NCBI RefSeq assembly: GCF_002272795.1
Contig: NZ_MLAT01000014.1
Location: 1 to 35,719 of the forward strand
Source of the DNA: Helicobacter sp. 13S00482-2
GTDB lineage: Bacteria; Campylobacterota; Campylobacteria; Campylobacterales; Helicobacteraceae
Reading direction: 5' to 3'
Length of the DNA stretch: 35,719 nt
Every line of letters begins with the position of its first letter. Within the stretch, counting starts at the first letter, position 1. Made by a program: the position numbers and the translations under genes. This document shows, piece after piece, positions 20,274 through 28,382 of this stretch. The notes below the pieces were generated by a model. The model did no database searches. It saw nothing but the letters and a program-made list of their open reading frames with translations, and had not been told where the DNA came from.

Positions 20274-20561
20274 TTATTTTTTTGCTTTAGCAACTTGATC
20301 TTTAAGACCTTTGCCAGGTTTGAACTTTGGAACCATTTTATCAGCTGTTTTATAAGTTTTGCTGCTGCCAGGAACTTTTCCTGTTTTACCTTTTTGAAGA
20401 ACAGTTTCAAATTTTCCAAAACCTACAAGCTCAACGCTTTGTTTTTTTGAAAGTGCTTTTTCTACTGCTGCAACAAATGCATTAACCGCAGTTTCTGCAT
20501 CTTTTTTTGTTGAGTAATCGCCTGCATCTTTTACAAAGTCGACAAATTCCGCTTTATTCAT
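20274..20561 (-). CDS. hup: HU-family DNA-binding protein
   Basis: A 95-residue histone-like protein. MNKAEFVDFVKDAGDYSTKK is the dimerisation helix start, VGFGKFETV is typical of the family, and the Lys-rich DNA-binding arm contains GKVPGSSKTY. It bends and compacts DNA and helps many site-specific recombinations. The start has an AGGAGGT site. It is a single gene with its own terminator next to the prophage end. Confidence 0.93.
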   Translation of the reverse strand: MNKAEFVDFVKDAGDYSTKKDAETAVNAFVAAVEKALSKKQSVELVGFGKFETVLQKGKTGKVPGSSKTYKTADKMVPKFKPGKGLKDQVAKAKK

Positions 20562-20739
20562 AATAAACCTCCATTTAGGATATTTTGTTTTTATTCAAAA
20601 CCTGGCTATTGTACATAGATTTTCTTTTAAAATCAAGTATTTTAGGGGATTTTGCAAAATTTTGATGAAAATTTTCGAGTTTTTAAGGGATTTTCATATA
20701 AAATCATTCCAGTAACTAGATTATTTCTAAGGAGTGAAA

Positions 20740-21732
20740 ATGCCCTTCAAAGTGGCTATCAATGGGACAGGTAGAATAGGATTATGCACTAGCAGAATCA
20801 TCGGAATTAGAAATGATATTGAACTTGTGGCACTCAATACCACCGCAGATATTGATACTTTACTTCATTTGATACGATATGATTCAGTTCATGGAAGCTA
20901 CGATGTAGAGAAAATAGATGATAGCACACTGCGTATTGGAAACAATAAAAATGTCAAAATTCTCTCTGATAGGGACCCGAAAAATTTAGATTTTTCTAAA
21001 TACGGGGCAACCGGAGTTATTGAATGCACAGGAAAATTCAATTCATTAGAAAAGTCTTCTGTTCATATCAAGGATAAAGTACAAAAGGTAATCATATCTG
21101 CCCCTGCAGAAAACACTCCCACTTTTGTTTATGGCGTTAATCACTCCTCTTATAAAGGAGAAAAGATTATTTCTAATGCCTCTTGCACTACTAACTGCTT
21201 AGCTCCTGTAGCAAAAGTGCTTCAAGATAACTTTGGTATAGAAAATGGATTGATGAGCACCATTCATAGCTATACCAACGATCAGAATATTCTAGATGTA
21301 AAACACAAAGATATTCGTCGTGCCAGAGCTGCTGCACTTAACTTGATTCCCACTTCAACAGGTGCGGCAAAAGCTATTGGTCTAGTGATGCCTGAACTAG
21401 AGGGGAAATTCAATGGATTTTCTATTCGTGTGCCCACACCTGATGTGAGCCTGATAGATTTAAATGTAAATTTACTCAAAGATATTACAAAAGAGGACAT
21501 TAATGAAGCCTTTATCAAAGCTCAAGAAACCTCTATGAAAGGACTCATCTTTGTAGATCAAGACAAATGCGTTTCTAGTGATTTTATAGGTTGCCCTTAT
21601 AGTGCTGTTTTTGTGCCTGATAAAACCCTTGTAGTTGGATCTAGAACTGCAAAAGTTTTGGCGTGGTATGATAATGAAATGGGCTATAGCCATAGACTTG
21701 TGGATATGAGTGTTTGGGTTTTGAGTCATTAA
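20740..21732 (+). CDS. gap: Glyceraldehyde-3-phosphate dehydrogenase
   Basis: A 330-residue GAPDH converting glyceraldehyde 3-phosphate to 1,3-bisphosphoglycerate. The nucleotide-binding start INGTGRIG, the active-site SNASCTTNCLAP with Cys149 and the C-terminal WYDNEMGYSHRLVD are present. The usual acidic residue after the second strand (AIND) is replaced by Thr34 in ALNTTAD, suggesting it may accept NADP; this is inference. ATG 20740 follows AAGGAG; the GTG six bases upstream lies within that site and is less likely. It is first in an operon with pgi and pgk. Confidence 0.93.
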   Translation: MPFKVAINGTGRIGLCTSRIIGIRNDIELVALNTTADIDTLLHLIRYDSVHGSYDVEKIDDSTLRIGNNKNVKILSDRDPKNLDFSKYGATGVIECTGKFNSLEKSSVHIKDKVQKVIISAPAENTPTFVYGVNHSSYKGEKIISNASCTTNCLAPVAKVLQDNFGIENGLMSTIHSYTNDQNILDVKHKDIRRARAAALNLIPTSTGAAKAIGLVMPELEGKFNGFSIRVPTPDVSLIDLNVNLLKDITKEDINEAFIKAQETSMKGLIFVDQDKCVSSDFIGCPYSAVFVPDKTLVVGSRTAKVLAWYDNEMGYSHRLVDMSVWVLSH

Positions 21733-21738
21733 GATCAG

Positions 21739-23019
21739 ATGTTAAATTTTAATCAATATTTTGACAAAAATCCAGATTTAAGGCATTTAGCTAATCCGAA
21801 CCAAAAGGCACTTGATAGTGTTTTTGATATTATTTTTTTGGAGCGAAAAAATAAAAAAAGTGGCTATTATGAGCTTCCTTTTGAGCAAAAAGCCCTTCAG
21901 GATTCTGAGGCATATATCCGAGAACATAAAGCTTTTTTAGATAGCATTAAAAACATTGTTATCATTGGTATAGGTGGCAGCTCTTTGGGGTTAAAAGCTA
22001 TTGATGGGTTGCTCTCTCATTTATCTACACGAAAAAAGATTCAATTAGCGTTTTTAGAACACACTGATCCAATTGAAGTTAAAAAGTCACTGCATAATAT
22101 TCACATTCAAGATACGCTTTTTATTATCATTTCAAAATCTGGAACAACCATTGAAACTTCATCATTGATGAAATATGTGATCCACCGTTATAGCTTGTTT
22201 GAAAACGCAGAAACAAAATCCCATCTTTTGTTTATCACTGATGAAGAATCTCCTCTTTATTTCTTAGGCAAAAAAGAGCAAATACCTGTGGTGAGTATTT
22301 CAAAAAATATTGGTGGGAGATTCTCTGTGCTAAGTTCTGTTGGAGTACTCCCTTTGATGCTTTTAGGTTATGATACAAAAAGACTCTTACAAGGAGCAGG
22401 GGAGTTTGAGAGCAACTTTTTCAATCGAAAAGAAGAACACTTGCTCAAAAAAGCAATTTTTTTGGCAAAAAATCGAGATAGATTTCCTATCAATATTTTA
22501 TTTTCCTACTCAAGTGCGTTCAAGGATTTTAACTCTTGGTATGTTCAGCTGTGGGGAGAATCGCTAGGGAAGTTTGATATTTACGGAAAAAAGGTAGGTC
22601 TCACACCTATTAGCCTTATTGGTAGCATTGATCAGCATTCTTTTTTACAACTCATCACTCAGGGGCTAATGGATAAAACCATTACTTTTTTAAGTATTCA
22701 TCAAGCTAAATACATTGAACCAAAAATACCAGATCTGAGTTTTGAATACCTAGAATCTACAGACTTTGTGAATGGAACTTCTTTGGCAAAATTACTAGGT
22801 CTTCAACAAACTGCTACAATGGAAACAATACAAAGCGAAGGGATTCCTACAGATCATATTGAATTAGAAGAACTATGTGAAGAAAATGTAGGCAAACTCA
22901 TTATTTATTTTGAGCTTCTCACTTCTTGTGTGGGAGGAATATTTAATATCAACTCTTATGACCAACCTGGTGTGGAACTTGGAAAAATTCGCCTCAGAGA
23001 AATTTTTAAGATTCTATAA
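21739..23019 (+). CDS. pgi: Glucose-6-phosphate isomerase
   Basis: A 426-residue enzyme interconverting glucose and fructose 6-phosphates. IISKSGTTIET, SWYVQLWGESLGK and the C-terminal signature YDQPGVELGK are intact. It is shorter than the roughly 545-residue Enterobacteria type, as is usual for epsilonproteobacteria such as Campylobacter. Only six bases separate it from gap, and the ribosome site is weak, so translation is probably coupled. In H. pylori the gene is, from memory, at another locus. Confidence 0.92.
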   Translation: MLNFNQYFDKNPDLRHLANPNQKALDSVFDIIFLERKNKKSGYYELPFEQKALQDSEAYIREHKAFLDSIKNIVIIGIGGSSLGLKAIDGLLSHLSTRKKIQLAFLEHTDPIEVKKSLHNIHIQDTLFIIISKSGTTIETSSLMKYVIHRYSLFENAETKSHLLFITDEESPLYFLGKKEQIPVVSISKNIGGRFSVLSSVGVLPLMLLGYDTKRLLQGAGEFESNFFNRKEEHLLKKAIFLAKNRDRFPINILFSYSSAFKDFNSWYVQLWGESLGKFDIYGKKVGLTPISLIGSIDQHSFLQLITQGLMDKTITFLSIHQAKYIEPKIPDLSFEYLESTDFVNGTSLAKLLGLQQTATMETIQSEGIPTDHIELEELCEENVGKLIIYFELLTSCVGGIFNINSYDQPGVELGKIRLREIFKIL

Positions 23020-23073
23020 AAAGTTGAATTTTGATACAATGGCACACCAATTCACTTCCCAAAGGAGCTAGTA

Positions 23074-24285
23074 ATGCAACAAGTAGCTAGTATCACATTA
23101 ATGCAACAAACAAAGAGTATTCGCGATATTGATTTAAAAGACAAAAGGATACTCATTCGGGTGGATTTCAATGTCCCAATGGATAAAGATTTTAATATTT
23201 CTGATGATACTCGTATGCGTGAGGCATTGCCCACTATCAATTACTGTATTGACAATAATGCTAAATCTATTATTCTTGTGAGTCATTTAGGAAGACCAAA
23301 ACATAAAGATCCTGAATTTTCTCTCAAGCACATTCTCAAGCGTCTTGAGAGACTTTTGGACAGGAATATTTCTTTTGCTGATAATATTGATTCTGCACTT
23401 ATCCTTCAAAACACTCTTCCAAAAGGGAGCGTGATACTTTTAGAAAACATTCGTTTTTATGATGGTGAAGAAAAAAACTCTAAAGATTTGAGTCAAAAAC
23501 TTGCTAATTTGTGTGATGTGTATGTGAGTGATGCTTTTGGAACTAGTCATCGTGCCCATGCTAGTACTTATGGTATTGCAGAATACACGAAAGAAAAAGT
23601 TGCAGGACTTTTACTTAAAAAAGAAATAGATTCTTTTGCAAAAGCTCTAGCTAATCCTCTTGAACCTGTATTATTAATAGTTGGTGGGGCTAAAGTAAGC
23701 TCTAAGCTAGAATTACTTGTGAATATTCTTGATGTTGTAGATAAAATCATTATTGGTGGTGCAATGAGCAATACCTTTTTAAAAGCAATCGGTTATAATA
23801 TGCAAAAATCACTCACAGAAGATGCCCTTATTGAAGATGCTTTGAAGATTATCAAACTTGCAAAAACAAAAAATGTGAAAATATACCTGCCAGTTGATGT
23901 GGTGAGTACGGATGACATTAAAGAGCATAAAAATATCAAAATCACTCCAGCGCAAGATGTTCCTGAGGGATATATGGCAGTGGATATGGGGCCAGCAACT
24001 ACAAAACTTTTCACAGAGGTTATTCACTCTAGTCAGACTATCATCTGGAATGGCCCTCTTGGAATCTATGAAATATCACAATTTTCAAGAGGAACATTTA
24101 ATATTGCTCGTGCAATATCTGATACTTATGCATTTTCTCTCATTGGTGGAGGAGATACTGCAGATGCTATTGATAAGGCAGGAGAAAGAGATAATATGAG
24201 TTTTATTTCTACAGGTGGTGGTGCTTCTTTGGAACTTTTAGAAGGTAAAATACTCCCCGCATTTGAAGTCTTGGACAAAAAATAG
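23074..24285 (+). CDS. pgk: Phosphoglycerate kinase
   Basis: A 403-residue kinase making ATP from 1,3-bisphosphoglycerate. ILIRVDFNVPMDKDF, VSHLGRPK and the C-terminal GGGDTADAID and STGGGASLELLEGK are intact. ATG 23074 follows AAAGGAG. It adds nine residues before a second MQQ, where homologues usually begin, but the second ATG has no ribosome site. Third gene of the glycolytic cluster. Confidence 0.93.
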   Translation: MQQVASITLMQQTKSIRDIDLKDKRILIRVDFNVPMDKDFNISDDTRMREALPTINYCIDNNAKSIILVSHLGRPKHKDPEFSLKHILKRLERLLDRNISFADNIDSALILQNTLPKGSVILLENIRFYDGEEKNSKDLSQKLANLCDVYVSDAFGTSHRAHASTYGIAEYTKEKVAGLLLKKEIDSFAKALANPLEPVLLIVGGAKVSSKLELLVNILDVVDKIIIGGAMSNTFLKAIGYNMQKSLTEDALIEDALKIIKLAKTKNVKIYLPVDVVSTDDIKEHKNIKITPAQDVPEGYMAVDMGPATTKLFTEVIHSSQTIIWNGPLGIYEISQFSRGTFNIARAISDTYAFSLIGGGDTADAIDKAGERDNMSFISTGGGASLELLEGKILPAFEVLDKK

Positions 24286-24302
24286 CCAAATAAGGAGAAA
24301 AA

Positions 24303-24389
24303 TTGGAAAATCAGCGTAGTTGAGGCTATGGATTTTTAAAGTCTGTGATTAAAATAGATTCCACAAAATCTATAGCCTCAAGGTTTTTT
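24303..24389 (+). promoter_or_regulatory. Possible attenuator between pgk and corA, with a 6-codon leader ORF
   Basis: An AAGGAG site is followed by TTG 24303 and a six-codon frame (MENQRS) ending at 24323. Its stop overlaps the left arm of a long hairpin, TTGAGGCTATgGATTTT (24320-24336) with AAAATCtATAGCCTCAA (24365-24381), followed by six Ts. It can be simply the pgk terminator, but the leader frame makes coupling of leader translation to corA transcription possible. Confidence 0.5.
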
Positions 24390-24409
24390 ATTCGCACAAA
24401 GGTCGCTAT

Positions 24410-25372
24410 ATGATGAATGTATTTATGAAAAAAAAATCTCTTGTAGCTAGAGAGAGTTTTCAAAGCGTTGAGGAAATTTCCTTAGATGATGGGATTATTT
24501 TATGGATAGACTTACTCCATCCTAGTGCTTCAGAAGTTTCTTATATTGCCAAAACATATATGCTTGATATTCCTACAAAAGAAGAACGTGAAGAAATTGA
24601 ACAAAGTGCTAGATATTGGGAAGATAGCACAAGTATCACCATCAATACTTATTTTTTGATACGAAGCTCTGAACTAGAACTTCATAATCAAACCGTTACT
24701 TTTATTATTTATCAAGGAATTTTATTCACTATCCGTTATAACGAATTTAGAGTTTTTGATGAAATACAAGAACGTGTTTTAGCCAGTCCAAAAAACTTTG
24801 AAGATGGCTTTGATCTTATCAGCAAGATTTTTGAGGTGAGAGTTGAAAAAGATGCTGATATGCTTGAGAGTGCAGGTAGAGAAACAAGTTGGCTTAGAAA
24901 AAATGTTGTTTTTAATGAAAGCAGCCTTGACCACGATGGGATCTTAGCAAAATTATCAACCTTGCAAGAGCTAAATATGAGTCTTCGTGATTCACTTTTT
25001 GATAAACGTCGTGCCATCACAGCCTTACTTAAGAGCGATAAAGTTGATATGGATGTGAAAAAGAACCTCACTATTGTCCTTAAAGATATCAATTCACTTG
25101 TCGAATTCACAACGGTAAATATGAATGTACTTGATAATATCCAAAGTCTTTTCACTAGTCAGATCAATGTCGAACAAAATAAAATCATCAAAGTTTTCAC
25201 TGTTGCAACAATGGCAATGATGCCTCCAACACTTATTGGGACTATTTATGGAATGAACTTTGAACATATGCCCGAACTTCAATGGGAGTTTGGCTATCCC
25301 CTAGCAATTATTGTGATGATTATTTCCACTATTTTGCCTGTCATATACTTCAAGAAAAAAGGTTGGCTGTAA
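24410..25372 (+). CDS. corA: CorA-type magnesium transporter
   Basis: A 320-residue inner membrane channel for Mg2+ (also Co2+ and Ni2+). A large acidic cytoplasmic part and a long helix lead into two membrane segments near the C-terminus. The signature YGMNF is at about 280-284, in the loop after the first segment. The ribosome site is weak (AAAGG), and a second ATG follows directly. It is co-transcribed with terC through a TAATG overlap. Confidence 0.93.
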   Translation: MMNVFMKKKSLVARESFQSVEEISLDDGIILWIDLLHPSASEVSYIAKTYMLDIPTKEEREEIEQSARYWEDSTSITINTYFLIRSSELELHNQTVTFIIYQGILFTIRYNEFRVFDEIQERVLASPKNFEDGFDLISKIFEVRVEKDADMLESAGRETSWLRKNVVFNESSLDHDGILAKLSTLQELNMSLRDSLFDKRRAITALLKSDKVDMDVKKNLTIVLKDINSLVEFTTVNMNVLDNIQSLFTSQINVEQNKIIKVFTVATMAMMPPTLIGTIYGMNFEHMPELQWEFGYPLAIIVMIISTILPVIYFKKKGWL

Positions 25373-26097
25373 TGTTTGAATGGGTTTTAGATGCTAATGC
25401 CTTAATGGCATTGGCCATGCTCACATTACTTGAAATTGTACTTGGGATTGATAATATTATTTTCATCGCTATTTTAGTTGGCAAACTTCCACAAAAACAA
25501 CGCGATAAAGCAAGAATACTAGGTTTATTTTTGGCAATGATTACACGTATTGGATTACTTGCTTCACTGTTTTGGATAATGAAACTCACTCAGGTACTTT
25601 TTACTATTTTTGGCAATGAAATATCAGGCAGGGATATAATTTTGATAACTGGAGGGTTATTTTTAATTTACAAAAGTACCTGCGAGATACATTCACAACT
25701 TGATTCCATTGATGATGAAAAAAAAATCTCAAAAAAATCTCTCAAATTTTTTCCCACTCTTATTCAAATAGCACTATTAGATATCATTTTTTCGCTTGAT
25801 TCAGTTATCACTGCAGTTGGTATGGCAGATCATCTTGAAGTGATGATTATCGCCATCATAGTTGCTGTACTCATTATGATGATAGCCTCTAAAAGTATCT
25901 CGAATTTTGTGGATAGCTATCCGACAATAAAAACCCTAGCACTTGCGTTTCTCATACTCATAGGAATAGCACTTATTTCTGATGGACTTGATTTTCACAT
26001 ACCTAAAGGCTATATCTACTTTGCGATGATGTTTTCACTTGCTGTAGAATCTGTTAATATTTATTCAACCAAAAAGAAAAAGAAGCCTCAAGAATAA
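25372..26097 (+). CDS. TerC family integral membrane protein
   Basis: A 241-residue protein with about seven membrane segments. The paired motifs EIVLGIDNIIF and DIIFSLDSVITAVG, each with acidic residues in a membrane helix, define the TerC family, members of which export metal ions such as manganese. The frame extends 30 codons upstream inside corA, but ATG 25372, overlapping the corA stop, matches the family start [14 protein letters not shown]. Coupling with corA suggests a role in metal balance. Confidence 0.88.
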   Translation: MFEWVLDANALMALAMLTLLEIVLGIDNIIFIAILVGKLPQKQRDKARILGLFLAMITRIGLLASLFWIMKLTQVLFTIFGNEISGRDIILITGGLFLIYKSTCEIHSQLDSIDDEKKISKKSLKFFPTLIQIALLDIIFSLDSVITAVGMADHLEVMIIAIIVAVLIMMIASKSISNFVDSYPTIKTLALAFLILIGIALISDGLDFHIPKGYIYFAMMFSLAVESVNIYSTKKKKKPQE

Positions 26098-26104
26098 CAC
26101 GGGG

Positions 26105-26127
26105 GACTACTCTAAGATAGAGTAGTC
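26105..26127. terminator. Hairpin between convergent terC and outer membrane protein genes
   Basis: A perfect 10-bp stem, GACTACTCTA/TAGAGTAGTC, with a three-base loop. It lacks a strong T run on either strand but stands in the usual place for a shared bidirectional terminator. Confidence 0.55.
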
Positions 26128-26132
26128 AAATA

Positions 26133-26861
26133 TCAAAAGGTATATAGATAGCTCACATACACAGAATATTTGAGTTCCACATCTGTTTTTGTATCCACTT
26201 GAGCTTTTGGAGCTTTTGGATTGATAACAAAGGGCTCAGCTATATCTTTAAAGATTTCATCTTGAAGGAGTGGGACTTTCACACCAACTTCTAGACCGTG
26301 ATGCTTGGCAAAATTGGTTCTTATCCCTGCATCAATTGTGGTTTGAAAACTCACATAAGCAGGCTTTCCATTTGAAAAGTATTTATTTTGATAATCCTTT
26401 CCATTTGCGATCCAAGTATCTGCACCCACCCCTACACCAGCAAATATACCAAGACTTCCACCTTCTTTATTGACAACATTCCATAGAGTATCAATCCCTA
26501 CTCCATAACTAAACATATCAGTATGATATTTTTCGCTAGGAAGAATATCTGCTCCAAAATCAGTGTGTCCATAGTCTAAAAATGCATAATATCTCAGACC
26601 AAACCATTTAGATTGACCAAAAAATTGCTTGTATCCAATTTTTAGCCCCGCTCCATTTGTGTAAGCTTTTTTGTTAAAATTAGGCAATAAACCACCTGCC
26701 ATTGACGTAACATCTGCACCACCTAACGTTGCTGATGAGCTTTGCTTCACATTTGTTTGACCAAATTGATAACTCACACCTACAAACACGCCGCTATTTT
26801 CTCCAAAAGCAAAACTAGCTAGAGTTAAAGAACACAGAGCTCCTGTTAAAATCTTTTTCAT
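26133..26861 (-). CDS. Helicobacter-type outer membrane protein
   Basis: A 242-residue protein with a signal peptide (MKKILTGALCSLTLASFAFG), alternating beta strands and the terminal pattern VYVSYLYTF ending in Phe, as in the Helicobacter outer membrane protein family. It would form a small beta-barrel. ATG 26861 has an AGGAG site and a TATAAT promoter element at 26886-26891. The family is the best single sign that the host is a Helicobacter. Confidence 0.85.
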   Translation of the reverse strand: MKKILTGALCSLTLASFAFGENSGVFVGVSYQFGQTNVKQSSSATLGGADVTSMAGGLLPNFNKKAYTNGAGLKIGYKQFFGQSKWFGLRYYAFLDYGHTDFGADILPSEKYHTDMFSYGVGIDTLWNVVNKEGGSLGIFAGVGVGADTWIANGKDYQNKYFSNGKPAYVSFQTTIDAGIRTNFAKHHGLEVGVKVPLLQDEIFKDIAEPFVINPKAPKAQVDTKTDVELKYSVYVSYLYTF

Positions 26862-26885
26862 AAATTTCTCCTGAATATTTTATCT

Positions 26886-26891
26886 ATTATA
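26886..26891 (-). promoter_or_regulatory. -10 element of the outer membrane protein promoter
   Basis: TATAAT on the minus strand about 25 bases before the ATG, with an AT-rich, partly palindromic region upstream (26930-27010) and no clear -35 box, as usual for Helicobacter. Confidence 0.6.
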
Positions 26892-27022
26892 ATCACTATT
26901 TTTATACAGTAAAACAGTAACTATATAAAATAATGCTAACATATTTATTTAAAAAAATAAATAAAATATAAATATTAAATTAATTCAATTTTTATTTATA
27001 AATAAAAATAATCTATTATAAA

Positions 27023-27571
27023 TTATTTTTTATATTGCTTGTACTTGAATTCACAGCGACCAAGTCCGATAATATGGCCTCTAATTGCATCGTGCAGGTC
27101 ATTGATAAAAAAAGGTGGTTTTAGTTCAAGTTTTGGAATATCAAGTGCATAGACATTAAAAAGATAATGGTGATCTCCATTAGGAGGCATAGGTCCTATA
27201 TATTTACTTGATTTTAGATTTGAATCTAGAGCCTTTTCTTCACTAAGTGTTGAACGTAAAAAACCTTCTGTTAAGCTATTCACACCTTGAATAATATCTT
27301 TATTTTCTCTGCTAGCATTCTCCTTTAGCATGTTTGAAGAGATATTTCCCACAACCCAATGTATGAATATCTTCCCAGCCACAGGAGCAGAATCATAATC
27401 TATAAGCTCTAAAGCATAACTCTTAGCTCCCATCACTTCTTCCCAAATTATTTTTGGAGAAAAATCAGGATAACCATTGTTATCCAAAAACTCTACACTT
27501 GCATTACCCCCATATTTATTATGGATGAAACCCTCTTTATCAACTTCTATACTAACTTTAAAAAATTTCAT
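27023..27571 (-). CDS. PEBP-like protein (YbhB/YbcL family)
   Basis: A 182-residue protein with the family motifs SYALELIDYDSAP, FIHWVVGNI and YIGPMPPNGDHHYLFNVYAL, which form the anion-binding pocket. There is no signal peptide, so it is cytoplasmic. The biological role of bacterial members is uncertain. It stands alone between the outer membrane protein and the DUF411 gene. Confidence 0.88.
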   Translation of the reverse strand: MKFFKVSIEVDKEGFIHNKYGGNASVEFLDNNGYPDFSPKIIWEEVMGAKSYALELIDYDSAPVAGKIFIHWVVGNISSNMLKENASRENKDIIQGVNSLTEGFLRSTLSEEKALDSNLKSSKYIGPMPPNGDHHYLFNVYALDIPKLELKPPFFINDLHDAIRGHIIGLGRCEFKYKQYKK

Positions 27572-27627
27572 ATTTTTGACCTTTTAATTTAATCATGCAA
27601 GGATTCTATCTTTAAAATACAATTTTA

Positions 27628-28095
27628 TCACCACTCAGATATTTTATTTCTTCCCCTATAAGTCGCATAGGTTATATAACTACCATCGTCTTTGAGCAAC
27701 ATCACATCATAAATATCACTATCATAACCCTGCTCCATTCCTGGACTCCCTTGAGGCATACCTGGAACAAATAACCCTATAGCATCCTTAGGTTTTTCTT
27801 TTAACAATCGTTTGATTTCTTCATAAGGTATATGTCCCTGCAAAACATAGCCATTAATAATAGCACTATGACAACTGATAAATTCTGAATGAATTTTGTA
27901 TTTGGCCATAATGGCATAAATATCTGAATTTTTTATTTCTTCAACCTCTATCCCATTTTGCCTAATATAGTTCGCCCAATCCTTACAACATCCACAATTT
28001 GGACTTTCATAAACCCTCATAATGGTTTTTGAATCTTTTGCGATAACAGCAACACTGAGCGTGAGCACTAAACCGATGATATTGAACATTTTCAT
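27628..28095 (-). CDS. DUF411 metal-binding periplasmic protein
   Basis: A 155-residue protein with a signal peptide (about residues 1-19). The motifs SPNCGCCKDW, FISCHSAII and LFVPGMPQGSPGMEQG are those of DUF411, a family linked to copper and other metal resistance. The cysteines CxCC and the later Cys-His are kept. It is a single gene. Confidence 0.85.
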   Translation of the reverse strand: MKMFNIIGLVLTLSVAVIAKDSKTIMRVYESPNCGCCKDWANYIRQNGIEVEEIKNSDIYAIMAKYKIHSEFISCHSAIINGYVLQGHIPYEEIKRLLKEKPKDAIGLFVPGMPQGSPGMEQGYDSDIYDVMLLKDDGSYITYATYRGRNKISEW

Positions 28096-28382
28096 ATTGA
28101 CCCCTTAAATGTTACGGAATTATAAGAATTAAAGTTAATAATTGCAAACTTACAAAACATTTAAGACATAAAACTATTTCATAAATACTTTTTTAGGGGC
28201 AGTTTGATTATTCTATAACACAACAAAAAAGGGAGGGGCCACATCTGGAATAATTACAAGGTATCATTATTGAAACTAGACAATAGATAAGTCCCAAATA
28301 TACGATTATCCCGAACAATACCCTATTGTTATCACTAATAATACTATTTATAGCAAGATATAGGTAAAATTATATTTACAAA
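28096..28382. other. Intergenic region without recognisable genes
   Basis: AT-rich sequence with no credible frame, between the DUF411 gene start and the mutS2 stop. I see no clear terminator for mutS2 beyond scattered short inverted repeats. Confidence 0.5.

Noticed and set aside
21282-21729. Minus-strand frames inside gap, and similar ones in pgk and corA
   Set aside because: Shadows of highly conserved genes on the other strand.
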